Assembly (NCBI RefSeq): GCF_050571805.1
Contig: NZ_CP192219.1
Origin: Halodesulfovibrio aestuarii
GTDB taxonomy: Bacteria > Desulfobacterota > Desulfovibrionia > Desulfovibrionales > Desulfovibrionaceae
Direction: 5' to 3' (one strand)
DNA length: 64,000 bases
Shown: in pieces, positions 34,743 through 42,427 of the stretch
Position numbering within the stretch: position 1 is the stretch's first letter
How the letters are laid out: every line of letters begins with the position of its first letter
Translations under genes and position numbers: made by a program
The notes under the pieces: generated by a model
Database searches by the model: none
What the model was told of the DNA's origin: nothing
Seen by the model: the letters and a program-made list of their open reading frames with translations, nothing else

Positions 34743-34758
34743 TGTCGGCTTGCTGACA
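34743..34758 (+). promoter_or_regulatory. CooA operator upstream of cooS
   Basis: TGTCGGCTTGCTGACA: TGTCG-N6-TGACA, the reverse complement of the R. rubrum CooA consensus TGTCA-N6-CGACA and a near-perfect 16-bp palindrome. It lies 62 bp before the cooS ATG. TATAAG-type -10 candidates follow at about 34761-34772. Confidence 0.82.
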
Positions 34759-34820
34759 GAGTATAAGTTATAAGTGCGTAATAAAGGAGACAGAATAAAA
34801 AATTCAGGAGGAGAGCATTG

Positions 34821-36710
34821 ATGGCAAAAGAACCAAAAAGACCTGAAGATCTTTCTATATGGGAAGACGCGCATGCAATGATCCGCAAAGCGAAAGCAGA
34901 AGGCATTGAAACTGCGTGGGATAGATTGGAACGTCAAACACCGCATTGTAAATTTTGTGAGTTGGGTACCACCTGCCGCAACTGTATAATGGGGCCTTGC
35001 CGGATCAGTACTAAACCGGACTCCAAAATGAACCTTGGCGTTTGCGGTGCCGACGCAGACGTTGTGGTTGCACGTAACTTTGGTCGCTTTATCGCTGGTG
35101 GGAGCGCTGGTCATTCAGATCATGGACGTGATCTGATTGAAGTGCTGGACGCGATTGTTCAAGGTGACACTGAGCATTATCATATTTCTGAGCCGGAAAA
35201 GCTTACGCGCATCGCTGCTGAGGTTGGCATTGCCACCGAAGGCCGTGAGCTTAATGAAATCGCATCAGATCTTGTTGATGAATGTTATAAGGATTTTGGT
35301 TCCCGTCGCTCTTCTTTGGCCTTTTTATCCCGCGTTCCTGAGCAACGTCGTGTTTTGTGGGATCGTGTAGGCATTACTCCACGCGGTGTTGACCGTGAAA
35401 TTGCAGAAATGATGCATCGAACACACATGGGCTGTGACAATGATGCACCGAATACGTTGTTGCACTCTGCACGTTGTGCGCTGTCCGACGGTTGGGGTGG
35501 TTCCATGATTGGCACAGAACTTTCTGATGTTATTTTCGGAACTCCGACCCCTTCACGCTCCGTCAGCAACCTTGGTGTGATAAAAGAAGACAAGGTGAAC
35601 ATTCTGGTGCACGGGCATAACCCTGTTGTCTCCGAAATGATTCTCGCAGCTGCACGTATTCCTGAACTGGTTGAAAAAGCAAAAGCAGCAGGCGCAGCAG
35701 GCATCAACGTAGCCGGACTTTGCTGTACCGGTAACGAGCTGCTGATGCGTCAGGGTATTCCTATGGCCGGGAACCATCTTATGACAGAACTTGCTATCGT
35801 CACAGGCGCTGTTGAATCTGTTGTTGTTGATTACCAGTGTATTATGCCTTCCATGGTAACTGTTGCACAGTGTTACCATACTCGTTTTATTACCACTGCG
35901 GAAAAAGCTAAATTTACCGGTGCAATGCACTTTGAAGTGCATCCGCACAACGCACTTGAACAGGCCACCGCTATTGTTGAAGAGTCTATTAAAGCCTACA
36001 CAGAACGTGATAAAGGCCGTGTTGAGATTCCGGCAGAACCTGTTGAAATTATGACAGGATTTTCAAACGAAGCAATTCTATCTGCACTCGGCGGAACTCT
36101 TACCCCGCTGATTGATGCTATCAAAGCTGGTAAAATTCGCGGCATTGTCGGCATCGTGGGTTGTAACAACCCAAAAGTTAAGCAGGACTCTGCAAACGTT
36201 GGTCTCGCAAAAGAGCTTCTCAAACGTGATATTCTTGTTCTTGTTACCGGTTGTGTTACCACCGCTGCCGGTAAAGCAGGTCTTCTTGTTCCGGAAGGTA
36301 TCGAGATGGCAGGCGAGGGACTTAAAGAAGTGTGTGGCGCGTTAGGCATCCCGCCAGTACTCCATCTTGGTAGCTGTGTAGATAACTCCCGCATAATGCA
36401 TCTTTGCGGTCTTGTCGCAAAAGAGCTTGGTGTAGATATCTCCGATTTGCCTGTGGGGGCTTCTTCTCCTGAGTGGTATTCAGAAAAAGCTGCTGCAATT
36501 GGTATGTACGCTGTGGCCAGTGGTGTTATGACGCACCTTGGTTTGCCTCCGAACATTCTGGGTTCCGAAACTGTAACCAATATTGCTCTGGAAGGACTGG
36601 AAGACATTGTAGGTGCCCACTTTGTTGTAGAAGGTGACTACGTGAAAGCTGCAGAGCTTCTGGATGCACGCATCCGTATGAAGCGTGTCGGGCTTGGTCT
36701 TTCTGAATAA
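34821..36710 (+). CDS. cooS: Anaerobic (Ni,Fe) carbon monoxide dehydrogenase
   Basis: A 629-aa catalytic subunit that oxidises CO to CO2. N-terminal Cys43, Cys46, Cys52, Cys55 and Cys60 (CKFCELGTTCRNCIMGPC) hold the B and D clusters. Further conserved Cys (LGVCGADAD, GLCCTGNEL, IVGCNNPK, LGSCVDNSR) and His residues match the Ni-Fe-S C cluster region. RBS AGGAGGAGAG sits before the ATG at 34821; a TTG just before is ignored. There is no CODH-linked hydrogenase, CooF or acetyl-CoA synthase gene in view, so electrons must go to a carrier encoded elsewhere. Confidence 0.96.
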   Translation: MAKEPKRPEDLSIWEDAHAMIRKAKAEGIETAWDRLERQTPHCKFCELGTTCRNCIMGPCRISTKPDSKMNLGVCGADADVVVARNFGRFIAGGSAGHSDHGRDLIEVLDAIVQGDTEHYHISEPEKLTRIAAEVGIATEGRELNEIASDLVDECYKDFGSRRSSLAFLSRVPEQRRVLWDRVGITPRGVDREIAEMMHRTHMGCDNDAPNTLLHSARCALSDGWGGSMIGTELSDVIFGTPTPSRSVSNLGVIKEDKVNILVHGHNPVVSEMILAAARIPELVEKAKAAGAAGINVAGLCCTGNELLMRQGIPMAGNHLMTELAIVTGAVESVVVDYQCIMPSMVTVAQCYHTRFITTAEKAKFTGAMHFEVHPHNALEQATAIVEESIKAYTERDKGRVEIPAEPVEIMTGFSNEAILSALGGTLTPLIDAIKAGKIRGIVGIVGCNNPKVKQDSANVGLAKELLKRDILVLVTGCVTTAAGKAGLLVPEGIEMAGEGLKEVCGALGIPPVLHLGSCVDNSRIMHLCGLVAKELGVDISDLPVGASSPEWYSEKAAAIGMYAVASGVMTHLGLPPNILGSETVTNIALEGLEDIVGAHFVVEGDYVKAAELLDARIRMKRVGLGLSE

Positions 36711-36725
36711 TGCATAGATAACAGA

Positions 36726-36771
36726 CTACGGCAGTGCGGCCTTGCATCCTTCCGCACTGCCGTAGCTTTTT
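36726..36771 (+). terminator. Strong hairpin between cooS and cooC
   Basis: A perfect 14-bp stem CTACGGCAGTGCGG / CCGCACTGCCGTAG with a 12-nt loop and T5, followed at once by the RBS of cooC. It could be a partial terminator that lowers cooC dose relative to cooS, or protect cooS mRNA. Confidence 0.75.
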
Positions 36772-36797
36772 CGGTACAGCATGGGAGAGAATGTAGA

Positions 36798-37589
36798 ATG
36801 AAGTTAGCATTTGCAGGCAAAGGCGGTGTGGGAAAAACGACTCTCACTGCATGGATGGCAGAGTATCTTGCCCGGAAAGGGCAGAATGTGTGGCTGGTGG
36901 ACGCTGATACCGCATTATCCCTAGGTGAAGCTTGCGGGGTAGACCGTAGCAGTCTGCCGGAAGCTCTCATCCACCGTGAAGATTTGATCCGCGAGCGAAT
37001 TCGGCAGGAAAATACCAGCATGTTCACCCTGAATCCTGAGGTAGGCGATTTGCCGGAAGCGCTCTCAGTTGAGCTTCCGGTCTTAGGAGAGAATGCACAA
37101 GGAAAACCTGCCGGCTCAAAACGCCTGCTTGTGATGGGGACTGTCACTGGAGCCGGAGGGGGGTGTGCCTGTGCTGCCAATACACTTCTAAAAGCTATTC
37201 TTGCGCATCTGGTTCTTGAAAGAAATGACTGGGTGTTAGTAGACTTGGAAGCCGGAGTGGAGCATTTAGGGCGCGGAACGGTTGCACACGTTGACGGTCT
37301 TGTTGTTGTCTCCGAACCAAGTATGCGTGGTCTGCAAACTGCGGCAGATGTGGGCACGATGGCGGAGGAGCTAGGGCTGCATAAGCAAGTGCTTGTTCTT
37401 AACCGTTCTGATATGGAAGACCCAGCACTTCCTCAGCTTGAAGGACTTCCTAATCAAGTTGTTTCCATGCCGTACCTCTCCTCACTTGCAGCACGACAGC
37501 TGGAAACCGGCAACGTACTTGGCTTGCCCGACAATGAGGTTGATTTTGTTATTGAGCGGGTGTTGAAAAAATTTGGGGCTGAAGTTTAG
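36798..37589 (+). CDS. cooC: CooC nickel-insertion ATPase
   Basis: A 263-aa MinD/SIMIBI-class ATPase that helps insert Ni into CO dehydrogenase. It has the deviant P-loop GKGGVGKTT (residues 7-15), DADTALSLG, and the metal-binding CxC at Cys123 and Cys125 (GCACAAN), followed by VLVDLEAGVEHLGRG. RBS GGGAGA is upstream. It is separated from cooS by 87 bp that hold a strong hairpin. Confidence 0.94.
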   Translation: MKLAFAGKGGVGKTTLTAWMAEYLARKGQNVWLVDADTALSLGEACGVDRSSLPEALIHREDLIRERIRQENTSMFTLNPEVGDLPEALSVELPVLGENAQGKPAGSKRLLVMGTVTGAGGGCACAANTLLKAILAHLVLERNDWVLVDLEAGVEHLGRGTVAHVDGLVVVSEPSMRGLQTAADVGTMAEELGLHKQVLVLNRSDMEDPALPQLEGLPNQVVSMPYLSSLAARQLETGNVLGLPDNEVDFVIERVLKKFGAEV

Positions 37590-37768
37590 TTTTTTATAGT
37601 TGTAAAGGGACGGTGACATTCTGTGGTTAGCGTTTAGTAAGCGGGGGATCGCTGGCTGCTGGAGATTGTTTTGCACAACTGCCCCTATACTTTCTAGAAA
37701 ATGTTATCGGCGAGGCGACGCCTCTTTTGTAGTCCTGCGATTTATGCCGGCATTACGTTATGTACAAT

Positions 37769-37805
37769 AAAAGGCTGTCCTCCATATTGGGGGGCAGCCT
37801 TTTGG
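37769..37805 (+). terminator. Terminator downstream of cooC
   Basis: Stem AAAAGGCTG / CAGCCTTTT, extended inward with mismatches. It is about 180 nt after cooC. The rest of the 379-bp convergent gap holds only a small hairpin CCTGTTC / GAACAGG (37935-37959) just past the next gene's stop. Confidence 0.78.
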
Positions 37806-37968
37806 GTGATTTCAGATTTAGTATGCACAAGTTGCTCAAAGAGTCTGGTTCATAGCTATAGAGATAGAATGACGCAGTTTCAATGAAGCCACTATTGCCT
37901 TATTGTATCGCTAACGAATACTAAGAAGAGACTGCCTGTTCTGGAAAATTATGAACAGGTGTCATTAA

Positions 37969-38790
37969 TTAAATGACAGCCCGGTGGATGTCTTGGTCGG
38001 AATGCTGCACGGCGCGATGGTATTTTACAGCAGGTTTACCAAAGGCCATAACGCAGACGACCGTGTGGTCTTCAGGAATTCCTATCAATTCAAGCAGTTC
38101 TGGGGCGATCATTGTTAAAACGGCTTTAGCGATACCATCCCAGACTGTGCCGAGACCGTGGCTGTTTGCCAGCAATTCGAAATAGCTCATGGCAATATGA
38201 CAATCAGCCATAGGCGCGAGCGCATCTTTCGGTGCCGAAGCCACTAGTAAATGCGGTGCATTGCGAAAAATTATGTCTTTGCCGTCTTCGCATCCTTTGA
38301 GGAAATCAGCTATCCGCTCCAGACCTTTCGGGAGGTTACCTTCGCGAATTACTTTGAGAGCAGCTGCGGTTGCCTGCTCGCGGAGCTTGTCCATGGATTC
38401 GGGGTTATCTATTACGGTAAGCCGGTTTTGTCGCTGATTGACAGCGGTAGGGGCATGGTCCACCACGTGTAGCATATGATGAATGAGTTCTGGGTCAACA
38501 CCCTCTTTTTTGTATCTTCGGATAGAACGACGGCTTAAGATCAGGGTTTCCATCTGGTTGGGGGCGGGCAATCCACCCTTGATTGAGGCACTGTTGGCCG
38601 GATCTTTTCCAAGGATACTCAAAGCACCTGTTTTGCATACGGCGAGACAGTGCTGGCATCCAATACACTTTTCTTCCTTTTCTTCATGGATAAAAGGATA
38701 GTCGTCCATTCCTATGATGCCGTATAGGCAGTCCTGAGCGCATTCTCCGCACTTAATACATTTATCTGTATCTACCTTAAAATTTAACAT
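37969..38790 (-). CDS. Nitroreductase with N-terminal 2x[4Fe-4S] ferredoxin domain
   Basis: A 273-aa fusion. Residues 1-60 bind two [4Fe-4S] clusters (Cys11, 14, 17, 21 and Cys42, 45, 48, 52). The remainder is an FMN nitroreductase-fold domain (SRRSIRRYKKEGV, DHAPTAVNQR, and late GTVWDGIAKAVL). Such fusions pass ferredoxin-level electrons to an FMN site; the substrate is unknown. RBS is weak (GGGTAA). Neighbouring redox genes suggest an anaerobic detoxification role. Confidence 0.88.
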   Translation of the reverse strand: MLNFKVDTDKCIKCGECAQDCLYGIIGMDDYPFIHEEKEEKCIGCQHCLAVCKTGALSILGKDPANSASIKGGLPAPNQMETLILSRRSIRRYKKEGVDPELIHHMLHVVDHAPTAVNQRQNRLTVIDNPESMDKLREQATAAALKVIREGNLPKGLERIADFLKGCEDGKDIIFRNAPHLLVASAPKDALAPMADCHIAMSYFELLANSHGLGTVWDGIAKAVLTMIAPELLELIGIPEDHTVVCVMAFGKPAVKYHRAVQHSDQDIHRAVI

Positions 38791-38940
38791 GTGTTACCCT
38801 TATACCTGTGTAGAGTTTGTTTTCTGTAAGCTTAATCACAGTAGCACAGAGGAAATGTAGCAAGAATACGTACTTTGCTGTAATTTTACGCGGTAATAGG
38901 TCGCACGGTGATGTAGAGAAGAAGTGAAGACATAGCAGGC

Positions 38941-38977
38941 AGAAAAAGAGCACCCTCAATGAGGGTGCTCTTTTTCT
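38941..38977. terminator. Bidirectional terminator AGAAAAAGAGCACCCTC hairpin
   Basis: A perfect 17-bp stem with an AAT loop, A-rich on the left and T-rich on the right. It lies 7 nt past the stop of the methyltransferase gene, which it terminates on the minus strand. Confidence 0.92.
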
Positions 38978-38983
38978 GCAATA

Positions 38984-39646
38984 TTATCTTTCGCCCTTGC
39001 GGGCGCTGAACATGGCAATACAGCCTTTTACTTCAATTTTAACATTGGAGAATCGGGACTCCAGTTCTTCACGTAAACCGTTACGGTAGTCTCGCGTGTT
39101 AGAGAATATTCTTTTTTTGTTATAGAAGGCCATGAACTTTTGTGCAGCGAAGTTTTGTCGTACGCCGTGGCTCAGGATTGTTGATCCGAAAATCTTTCCA
39201 CCGTCGTACAGGTATTCTGAAAGGGTATCCAAAATGACTGCTTTTTCTTTTATTGCTCCGGGGAGGCAGTGAAAAAGAGCGTTGATGCTTATTGAATCAA
39301 ATTTGTTACATGGCAAATTCAGCGGTGCAAGAATATCTGCCTGATATACTTCCGGCTTGAAACGCTTAACACGCGCTGCGGCGGTATCTAAGCATGTGCT
39401 GTTTGCATCCAACAGGGCTAGGCGGCGTTTTTGTTCTAACAGGCATTTGTCGAGAAAGTAACCTGTGCCCACGCCGACATCCAGATGGTTAAGCGAAACG
39501 TGTTTGCGAAAATGGTAGCGCAGGTGCTTGGTTGGGCAGCGCCAGATAAATGAGTTTGAAATGCCGAGTACCCATATATCGTATAGAGATAGGACAGGTT
39601 TTGTATAGAATCCCTGCCCCGCGTGTATTACTTGTGACTGTTTCAT
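38984..39646 (-). CDS. Class I SAM-dependent methyltransferase
   Basis: A 220-aa protein with motif I LDVGVGTGYFLDK, motif II-like ALLDANSTCLD, then YQADILAPLNL and the post-motif DSISINALFHCLPG. It looks like a small-molecule methyltransferase; the substrate is unknown. AGGAG lies 12 nt before the ATG, a long spacing. It is a single-gene unit between convergent or tail-to-tail terminators. Confidence 0.85.
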   Translation of the reverse strand: MKQSQVIHAGQGFYTKPVLSLYDIWVLGISNSFIWRCPTKHLRYHFRKHVSLNHLDVGVGTGYFLDKCLLEQKRRLALLDANSTCLDTAAARVKRFKPEVYQADILAPLNLPCNKFDSISINALFHCLPGAIKEKAVILDTLSEYLYDGGKIFGSTILSHGVRQNFAAQKFMAFYNKKRIFSNTRDYRNGLREELESRFSNVKIEVKGCIAMFSARKGER

Positions 39647-39809
39647 TATATAAAATTTCTCCTCATCAGGTCACTTGATGATGAACTGTTGCGGGCTGTA
39701 TGCTTTTGTGCTTCACGAGAACATTGAATGTAGCCCGAGCTGGTATCCATATTGTATGAACCATGTTCAGGAGAAGGTAAAAAAGCAATAAATTCCACAC
39801 GAATTGTGG

Positions 39810-39949
39810 TTGCGATGTGATTTTTAATAATATTGTCGTTAAGCGCACAGAAAAAGCGCCCTGTATCGTGTCACAGGGCGCTCTTCACTGATAGCCAAGA
39901 TGTGAGTACAGCATCATTAATCATAATGAAAGTTGAAATCACATCGCAA
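39810..39949. repeat. 14-bp inverted repeat with 112-bp spacer in an empty region
   Basis: TTGCGATGTGATTT (39810-39823) and AAATCACATCGCAA (39936-39949) are perfect reverse complements. A third GATGTGA lies at 39899-39905. The pair encloses a minus-strand terminator. The whole gap 39647-40238 has no convincing gene. The spacing resembles a tiny mobile element or a looped operator pair; no target duplication was seen. Confidence 0.55.
39850..39882 (-). terminator. Orphan terminator on the minus strand
   Basis: Perfect 10-bp stem AGCGCCCTGT (39855-39864) / ACAGGGCGCT (39873-39882). A5 on the left gives the T tract for minus-strand transcripts. No gene precedes it within 300 bp, so it could end a small RNA or the tail of the hcp transcript. 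Confidence 0.72.
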
Positions 39950-40190
39950 GGAGGTAACGGCTTTTAAAATGAAACTTATCATATTGTTGTGCGATAAGAA
40001 GTCATTCAAGTGACAGTTTGTTTTTACGCTCCAGCGCAAGTGGACCGACTGGCCACAATAACTGCGTTAGAAGTTGGAACAGGTTTTTATTTGCTCCCAA
40101 AATGCGAGAAAGGAAAGCTGAAAATTGTTACGCTTGTTTTTAAACAAGTAAGCTGTCAGGTCGCGTAGGTTGTTTGGCCTATTTGATAGT

Positions 40191-40226
40191 AAAAGTCCCT
40201 CCCGCAGGTACTGCGGAAGGGACTTT
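40191..40226 (-). terminator. Terminator after hcp
   Basis: Stem AAAGTCCCT-C-CCGCAG / CTGCGG-A-AGGGACTTT with one mismatch and a 3-nt loop, 13 nt past the hcp stop. The A-rich left flank supplies a short T tract on the minus strand. Confidence 0.85.
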
Positions 40227-40238
40227 CGTGCTTAGGCG

Positions 40239-41834
40239 CTATCCGAGGATAGCTTTGAGATCTTCTTCTGGGGTGGATATAGGTTTGATACCGTAGTTAT
40301 CTACCAGAATGTTCAGGATGTTCGGGCTGATGAATGCAGGAAGGGAAGGCCCGAGGCGAATGTCGGTAATACCGAGAGAGAGAAGGGTGAGAAGAATAAC
40401 AACAGCCTTCTGCTCGTACCAGCTGAGTATCAGTGATAATGGGAGTTCGTTTACGCCGCACTCGAATGCGCCAGCAAGGGCTATCGCAATCTGGATTGCG
40501 GAGTATGCATCGTTACACTGACCAATGTCGAGGAGACGAGGAATACCACCGATGTCGCCTAGCTTTTTATCAAAGAAACGGAATTTACCACAAGCAAGTG
40601 TAAGGATGACCGTATCTTCAGGAGCCTGTTCTACAAACTCAGTGTAGTAGTTACGGCCAGGTTTGGCGCCATCACAACCACCGACAAGGAAGAAGTGGCG
40701 GATTGAACCGGCCTTAACACCTTCGATTACTTTGTCTGCAACACTCATTACGGTGTTGTGGCCAAAGCCGCAAAGAACGCTGCCTTTGTCCGCGGTGTCA
40801 GTGAAGCCGGGCTGTGCAAGTGCGCGTTCGATAACCGGAGTAAAATCTTTAGCGGGGCCGATGTGGGTAAGACCAGGCCAGCCAACAAGACCGGTTGTGA
40901 ACACGTTGTCTTTGTAAACTTCCTGAGGTTTCTGGATACAGTTAGTGGTAAAGAGAATTGCACCGGGAAATTCAGGAAATTCTTTATGCTGATTCTGCCA
41001 TGCTGTACCGAAGTGGCCGTAGAAATGCTCAAATTTTTTGAGTTCGGGATAAGCGTGACATGGGAGCATTTCACCGTGTGTGTAAATATTGATACCTGTT
41101 CCTTCAGTTTGTTTAAGAAGGAGGTATAGGTCTTGAAGGTCATGGCCGGAAACAAGGATTGCTTTACCCGGGACGTGACCGAGAGGCACTTCAGTAGGTA
41201 CTGGATGGCCGAATGTACCGGTGTTTGCTGTATCAAGCAGTTCCATAGCACGGAGGTTGACTTCGCCACATTTGAGACAGAGGCCGAGCCATGCTTGAAG
41301 GTCTCGGTCCTGTTCGTCGTAACCAGCTGCAAGACCGGTGTATATAAAGTGGTATACAGAGGAATCCTGCTGACCGAGTACTGCCGCATGGTCAGCGTAA
41401 GCACAAAGGCCTTTCATACCGTAAAGAAGAAGTTGTTTTGCGGAGCGGATATCATCGTCAGTATCAAAGTTTTTAATGGAATGTGCTTCGCCCTGAGCAA
41501 TTAAACCCTCAAGAGTTTCAGCCGGCTCAAAATTTCCTGGCCCGCTTGCGAAATGAACATCAAGTGCTTTGCGGTGCGCTACGATTTCATTGATAAATTT
41601 CTGAAAATCTTCAGGTGTGAAATTAACATTGGTAAGAGTGGTGAAGAGCATTTTGGCAGTAAAATGGCCAAGGTTGTTGCTGCTGTCACCTTTTTTTAGC
41701 GCAGTAAGAGCAAGGCCGCGCAGTGCATAGACTGTGAGATCCTGAAGTGCTGCAACGTCTGCTTTTTTGCCGCATACGCCAATTTTGTCACAACCGATAC
41801 CTTTTGCGGTTTGCTCACACTGGTTACAGAACAT
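40239..41834 (-). CDS. hcp: Hybrid cluster protein (hydroxylamine reductase), class I
   Basis: A 531-aa enzyme with a [4Fe-4S] cluster and a hybrid Fe-S-O cluster; it acts in nitric oxide and hydroxylamine detoxification. The N-terminal Cys3, 6, 15 and 21 spacing (C-x2-C-x8-C-x5-C) marks class I Hcp. Later Cys and Glu residues (FTTNCIQKP, CGFGHNTVMS, LACGKFRF, DIGQCNDAYSA) fit the hybrid cluster. I start at MFCNQCEQ (41834) with AAGGAGT upstream. The frame is open for 30 more codons, including an ATG at 41909 with its own AGGTG, so a 25-aa extended form is possible. Confidence 0.93.
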   Translation of the reverse strand: MFCNQCEQTAKGIGCDKIGVCGKKADVAALQDLTVYALRGLALTALKKGDSSNNLGHFTAKMLFTTLTNVNFTPEDFQKFINEIVAHRKALDVHFASGPGNFEPAETLEGLIAQGEAHSIKNFDTDDDIRSAKQLLLYGMKGLCAYADHAAVLGQQDSSVYHFIYTGLAAGYDEQDRDLQAWLGLCLKCGEVNLRAMELLDTANTGTFGHPVPTEVPLGHVPGKAILVSGHDLQDLYLLLKQTEGTGINIYTHGEMLPCHAYPELKKFEHFYGHFGTAWQNQHKEFPEFPGAILFTTNCIQKPQEVYKDNVFTTGLVGWPGLTHIGPAKDFTPVIERALAQPGFTDTADKGSVLCGFGHNTVMSVADKVIEGVKAGSIRHFFLVGGCDGAKPGRNYYTEFVEQAPEDTVILTLACGKFRFFDKKLGDIGGIPRLLDIGQCNDAYSAIQIAIALAGAFECGVNELPLSLILSWYEQKAVVILLTLLSLGITDIRLGPSLPAFISPNILNILVDNYGIKPISTPEEDLKAILG

Positions 41835-42047
41835 AGGTAACTCCTTTTTTTGAGTATTAACTTGAGTTGCTTCGTCTGCCGTAAAAATTTTTTTCAAGAA
41901 ATCCAACATACTGGTACACCTCATATGGGCTAAAAAATTTTGTGTGTCTCATCGAACAGCAACTTGACAGCAATTAGAAGTTATTTGATGCGCGAAAGAA
42001 GTTCGTTGCCATTGAATGCAACCTAGCTATCCTATGAATTTTATTCT

Positions 42048-42061
42048 GTGACACGGGTCAA
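42048..42061 (-). promoter_or_regulatory. HcpR-type palindrome upstream of hcp
   Basis: Minus strand: TTGACCCGTGTCAC, i.e. TTGAC-N4-GTCAC. It lies about 215 bp before the hcp ATG. A TTGACA hexamer lies just upstream (42080-42075). The rest of the 445-bp gap 41835-42279 shows no convincing gene apart from the promoter before the tRNA. Confidence 0.55.
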
Positions 42062-42229
42062 AAAACAGAAGTCGTGTCAAAAAAAAGTTGGTTCAGGCAT
42101 TTTATTTTACCATAGTGAATTTCTCATGTTACTCCTGTGAGGAATATTATATAGGGGGGCATCTTGATATCATCAGGGTGTGCTTACTGTTTGCTTGCAA
42201 GAAAAAAGAGGAAAGTGTACCTTTTCCAC

Positions 42230-42258
42230 TTGACGATTGGGTGGGGAATGCGTAAATA
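42230..42258 (+). promoter_or_regulatory. Promoter of tRNA-Val
   Basis: TTGACG (42230-42235), 17-bp spacer, TAAATA (42253-42258). The predicted start falls about 15 bp before the tRNA 5' end. Confidence 0.6.
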
Positions 42259-42279
42259 CCATCTTCGCCGTAACGGTGT

Positions 42280-42354
42280 AGGCGCGTAGCTCAGTGGTAG
42301 AGCACTACCTTGACATGGTAGGGGTCAGCAGTTCGATACTGCTCGTGCCTACCA
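42280..42354 (+). tRNA. tRNA-Val (GAC)
   Basis: A 75-nt cloverleaf with encoded CCA. Acceptor stem AGGCGCG / CGTGCCT, D arm with AGCTC...GAGC, anticodon stem CTACC / GGTAG with loop TTGACAT (anticodon GAC), T arm AGCAG-TTCGATA-CTGCT. It decodes GUC and GUU. Confidence 0.96.
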
Positions 42355-42370
42355 ACACTGACGGATTGTA

Positions 42371-42398
42371 GGGAGGCGATAGCCTCCCTTTTTTTTAT
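42371..42398 (+). terminator. Terminator between tRNA-Val and thrS
   Basis: Stem GGGAGGC-GATA-GCCTCCC followed by at least T9. It lies only about 17 bp before the thrS RBS, with little room for a separate promoter, so it may act as an attenuator for thrS and its operon. Confidence 0.9.
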
Positions 42399-42427
42399 AT
42401 ATTCGAAAATTTTCAGGAGATACCATC

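Noticed and set aside
39666..39848. 60-aa minus-strand ORF upstream of the methyltransferase
   Set aside because: It begins at a GTG just after the T tract of a minus-strand terminator, with no RBS.
39949..40013. Perfect AAGGAGGT before a 14-codon ORF (MKLIILLCDKKSFK)
   Set aside because: Spacing of about 12 nt to the ATG and the very short frame make it unconvincing; kept only as part of the empty-region note.
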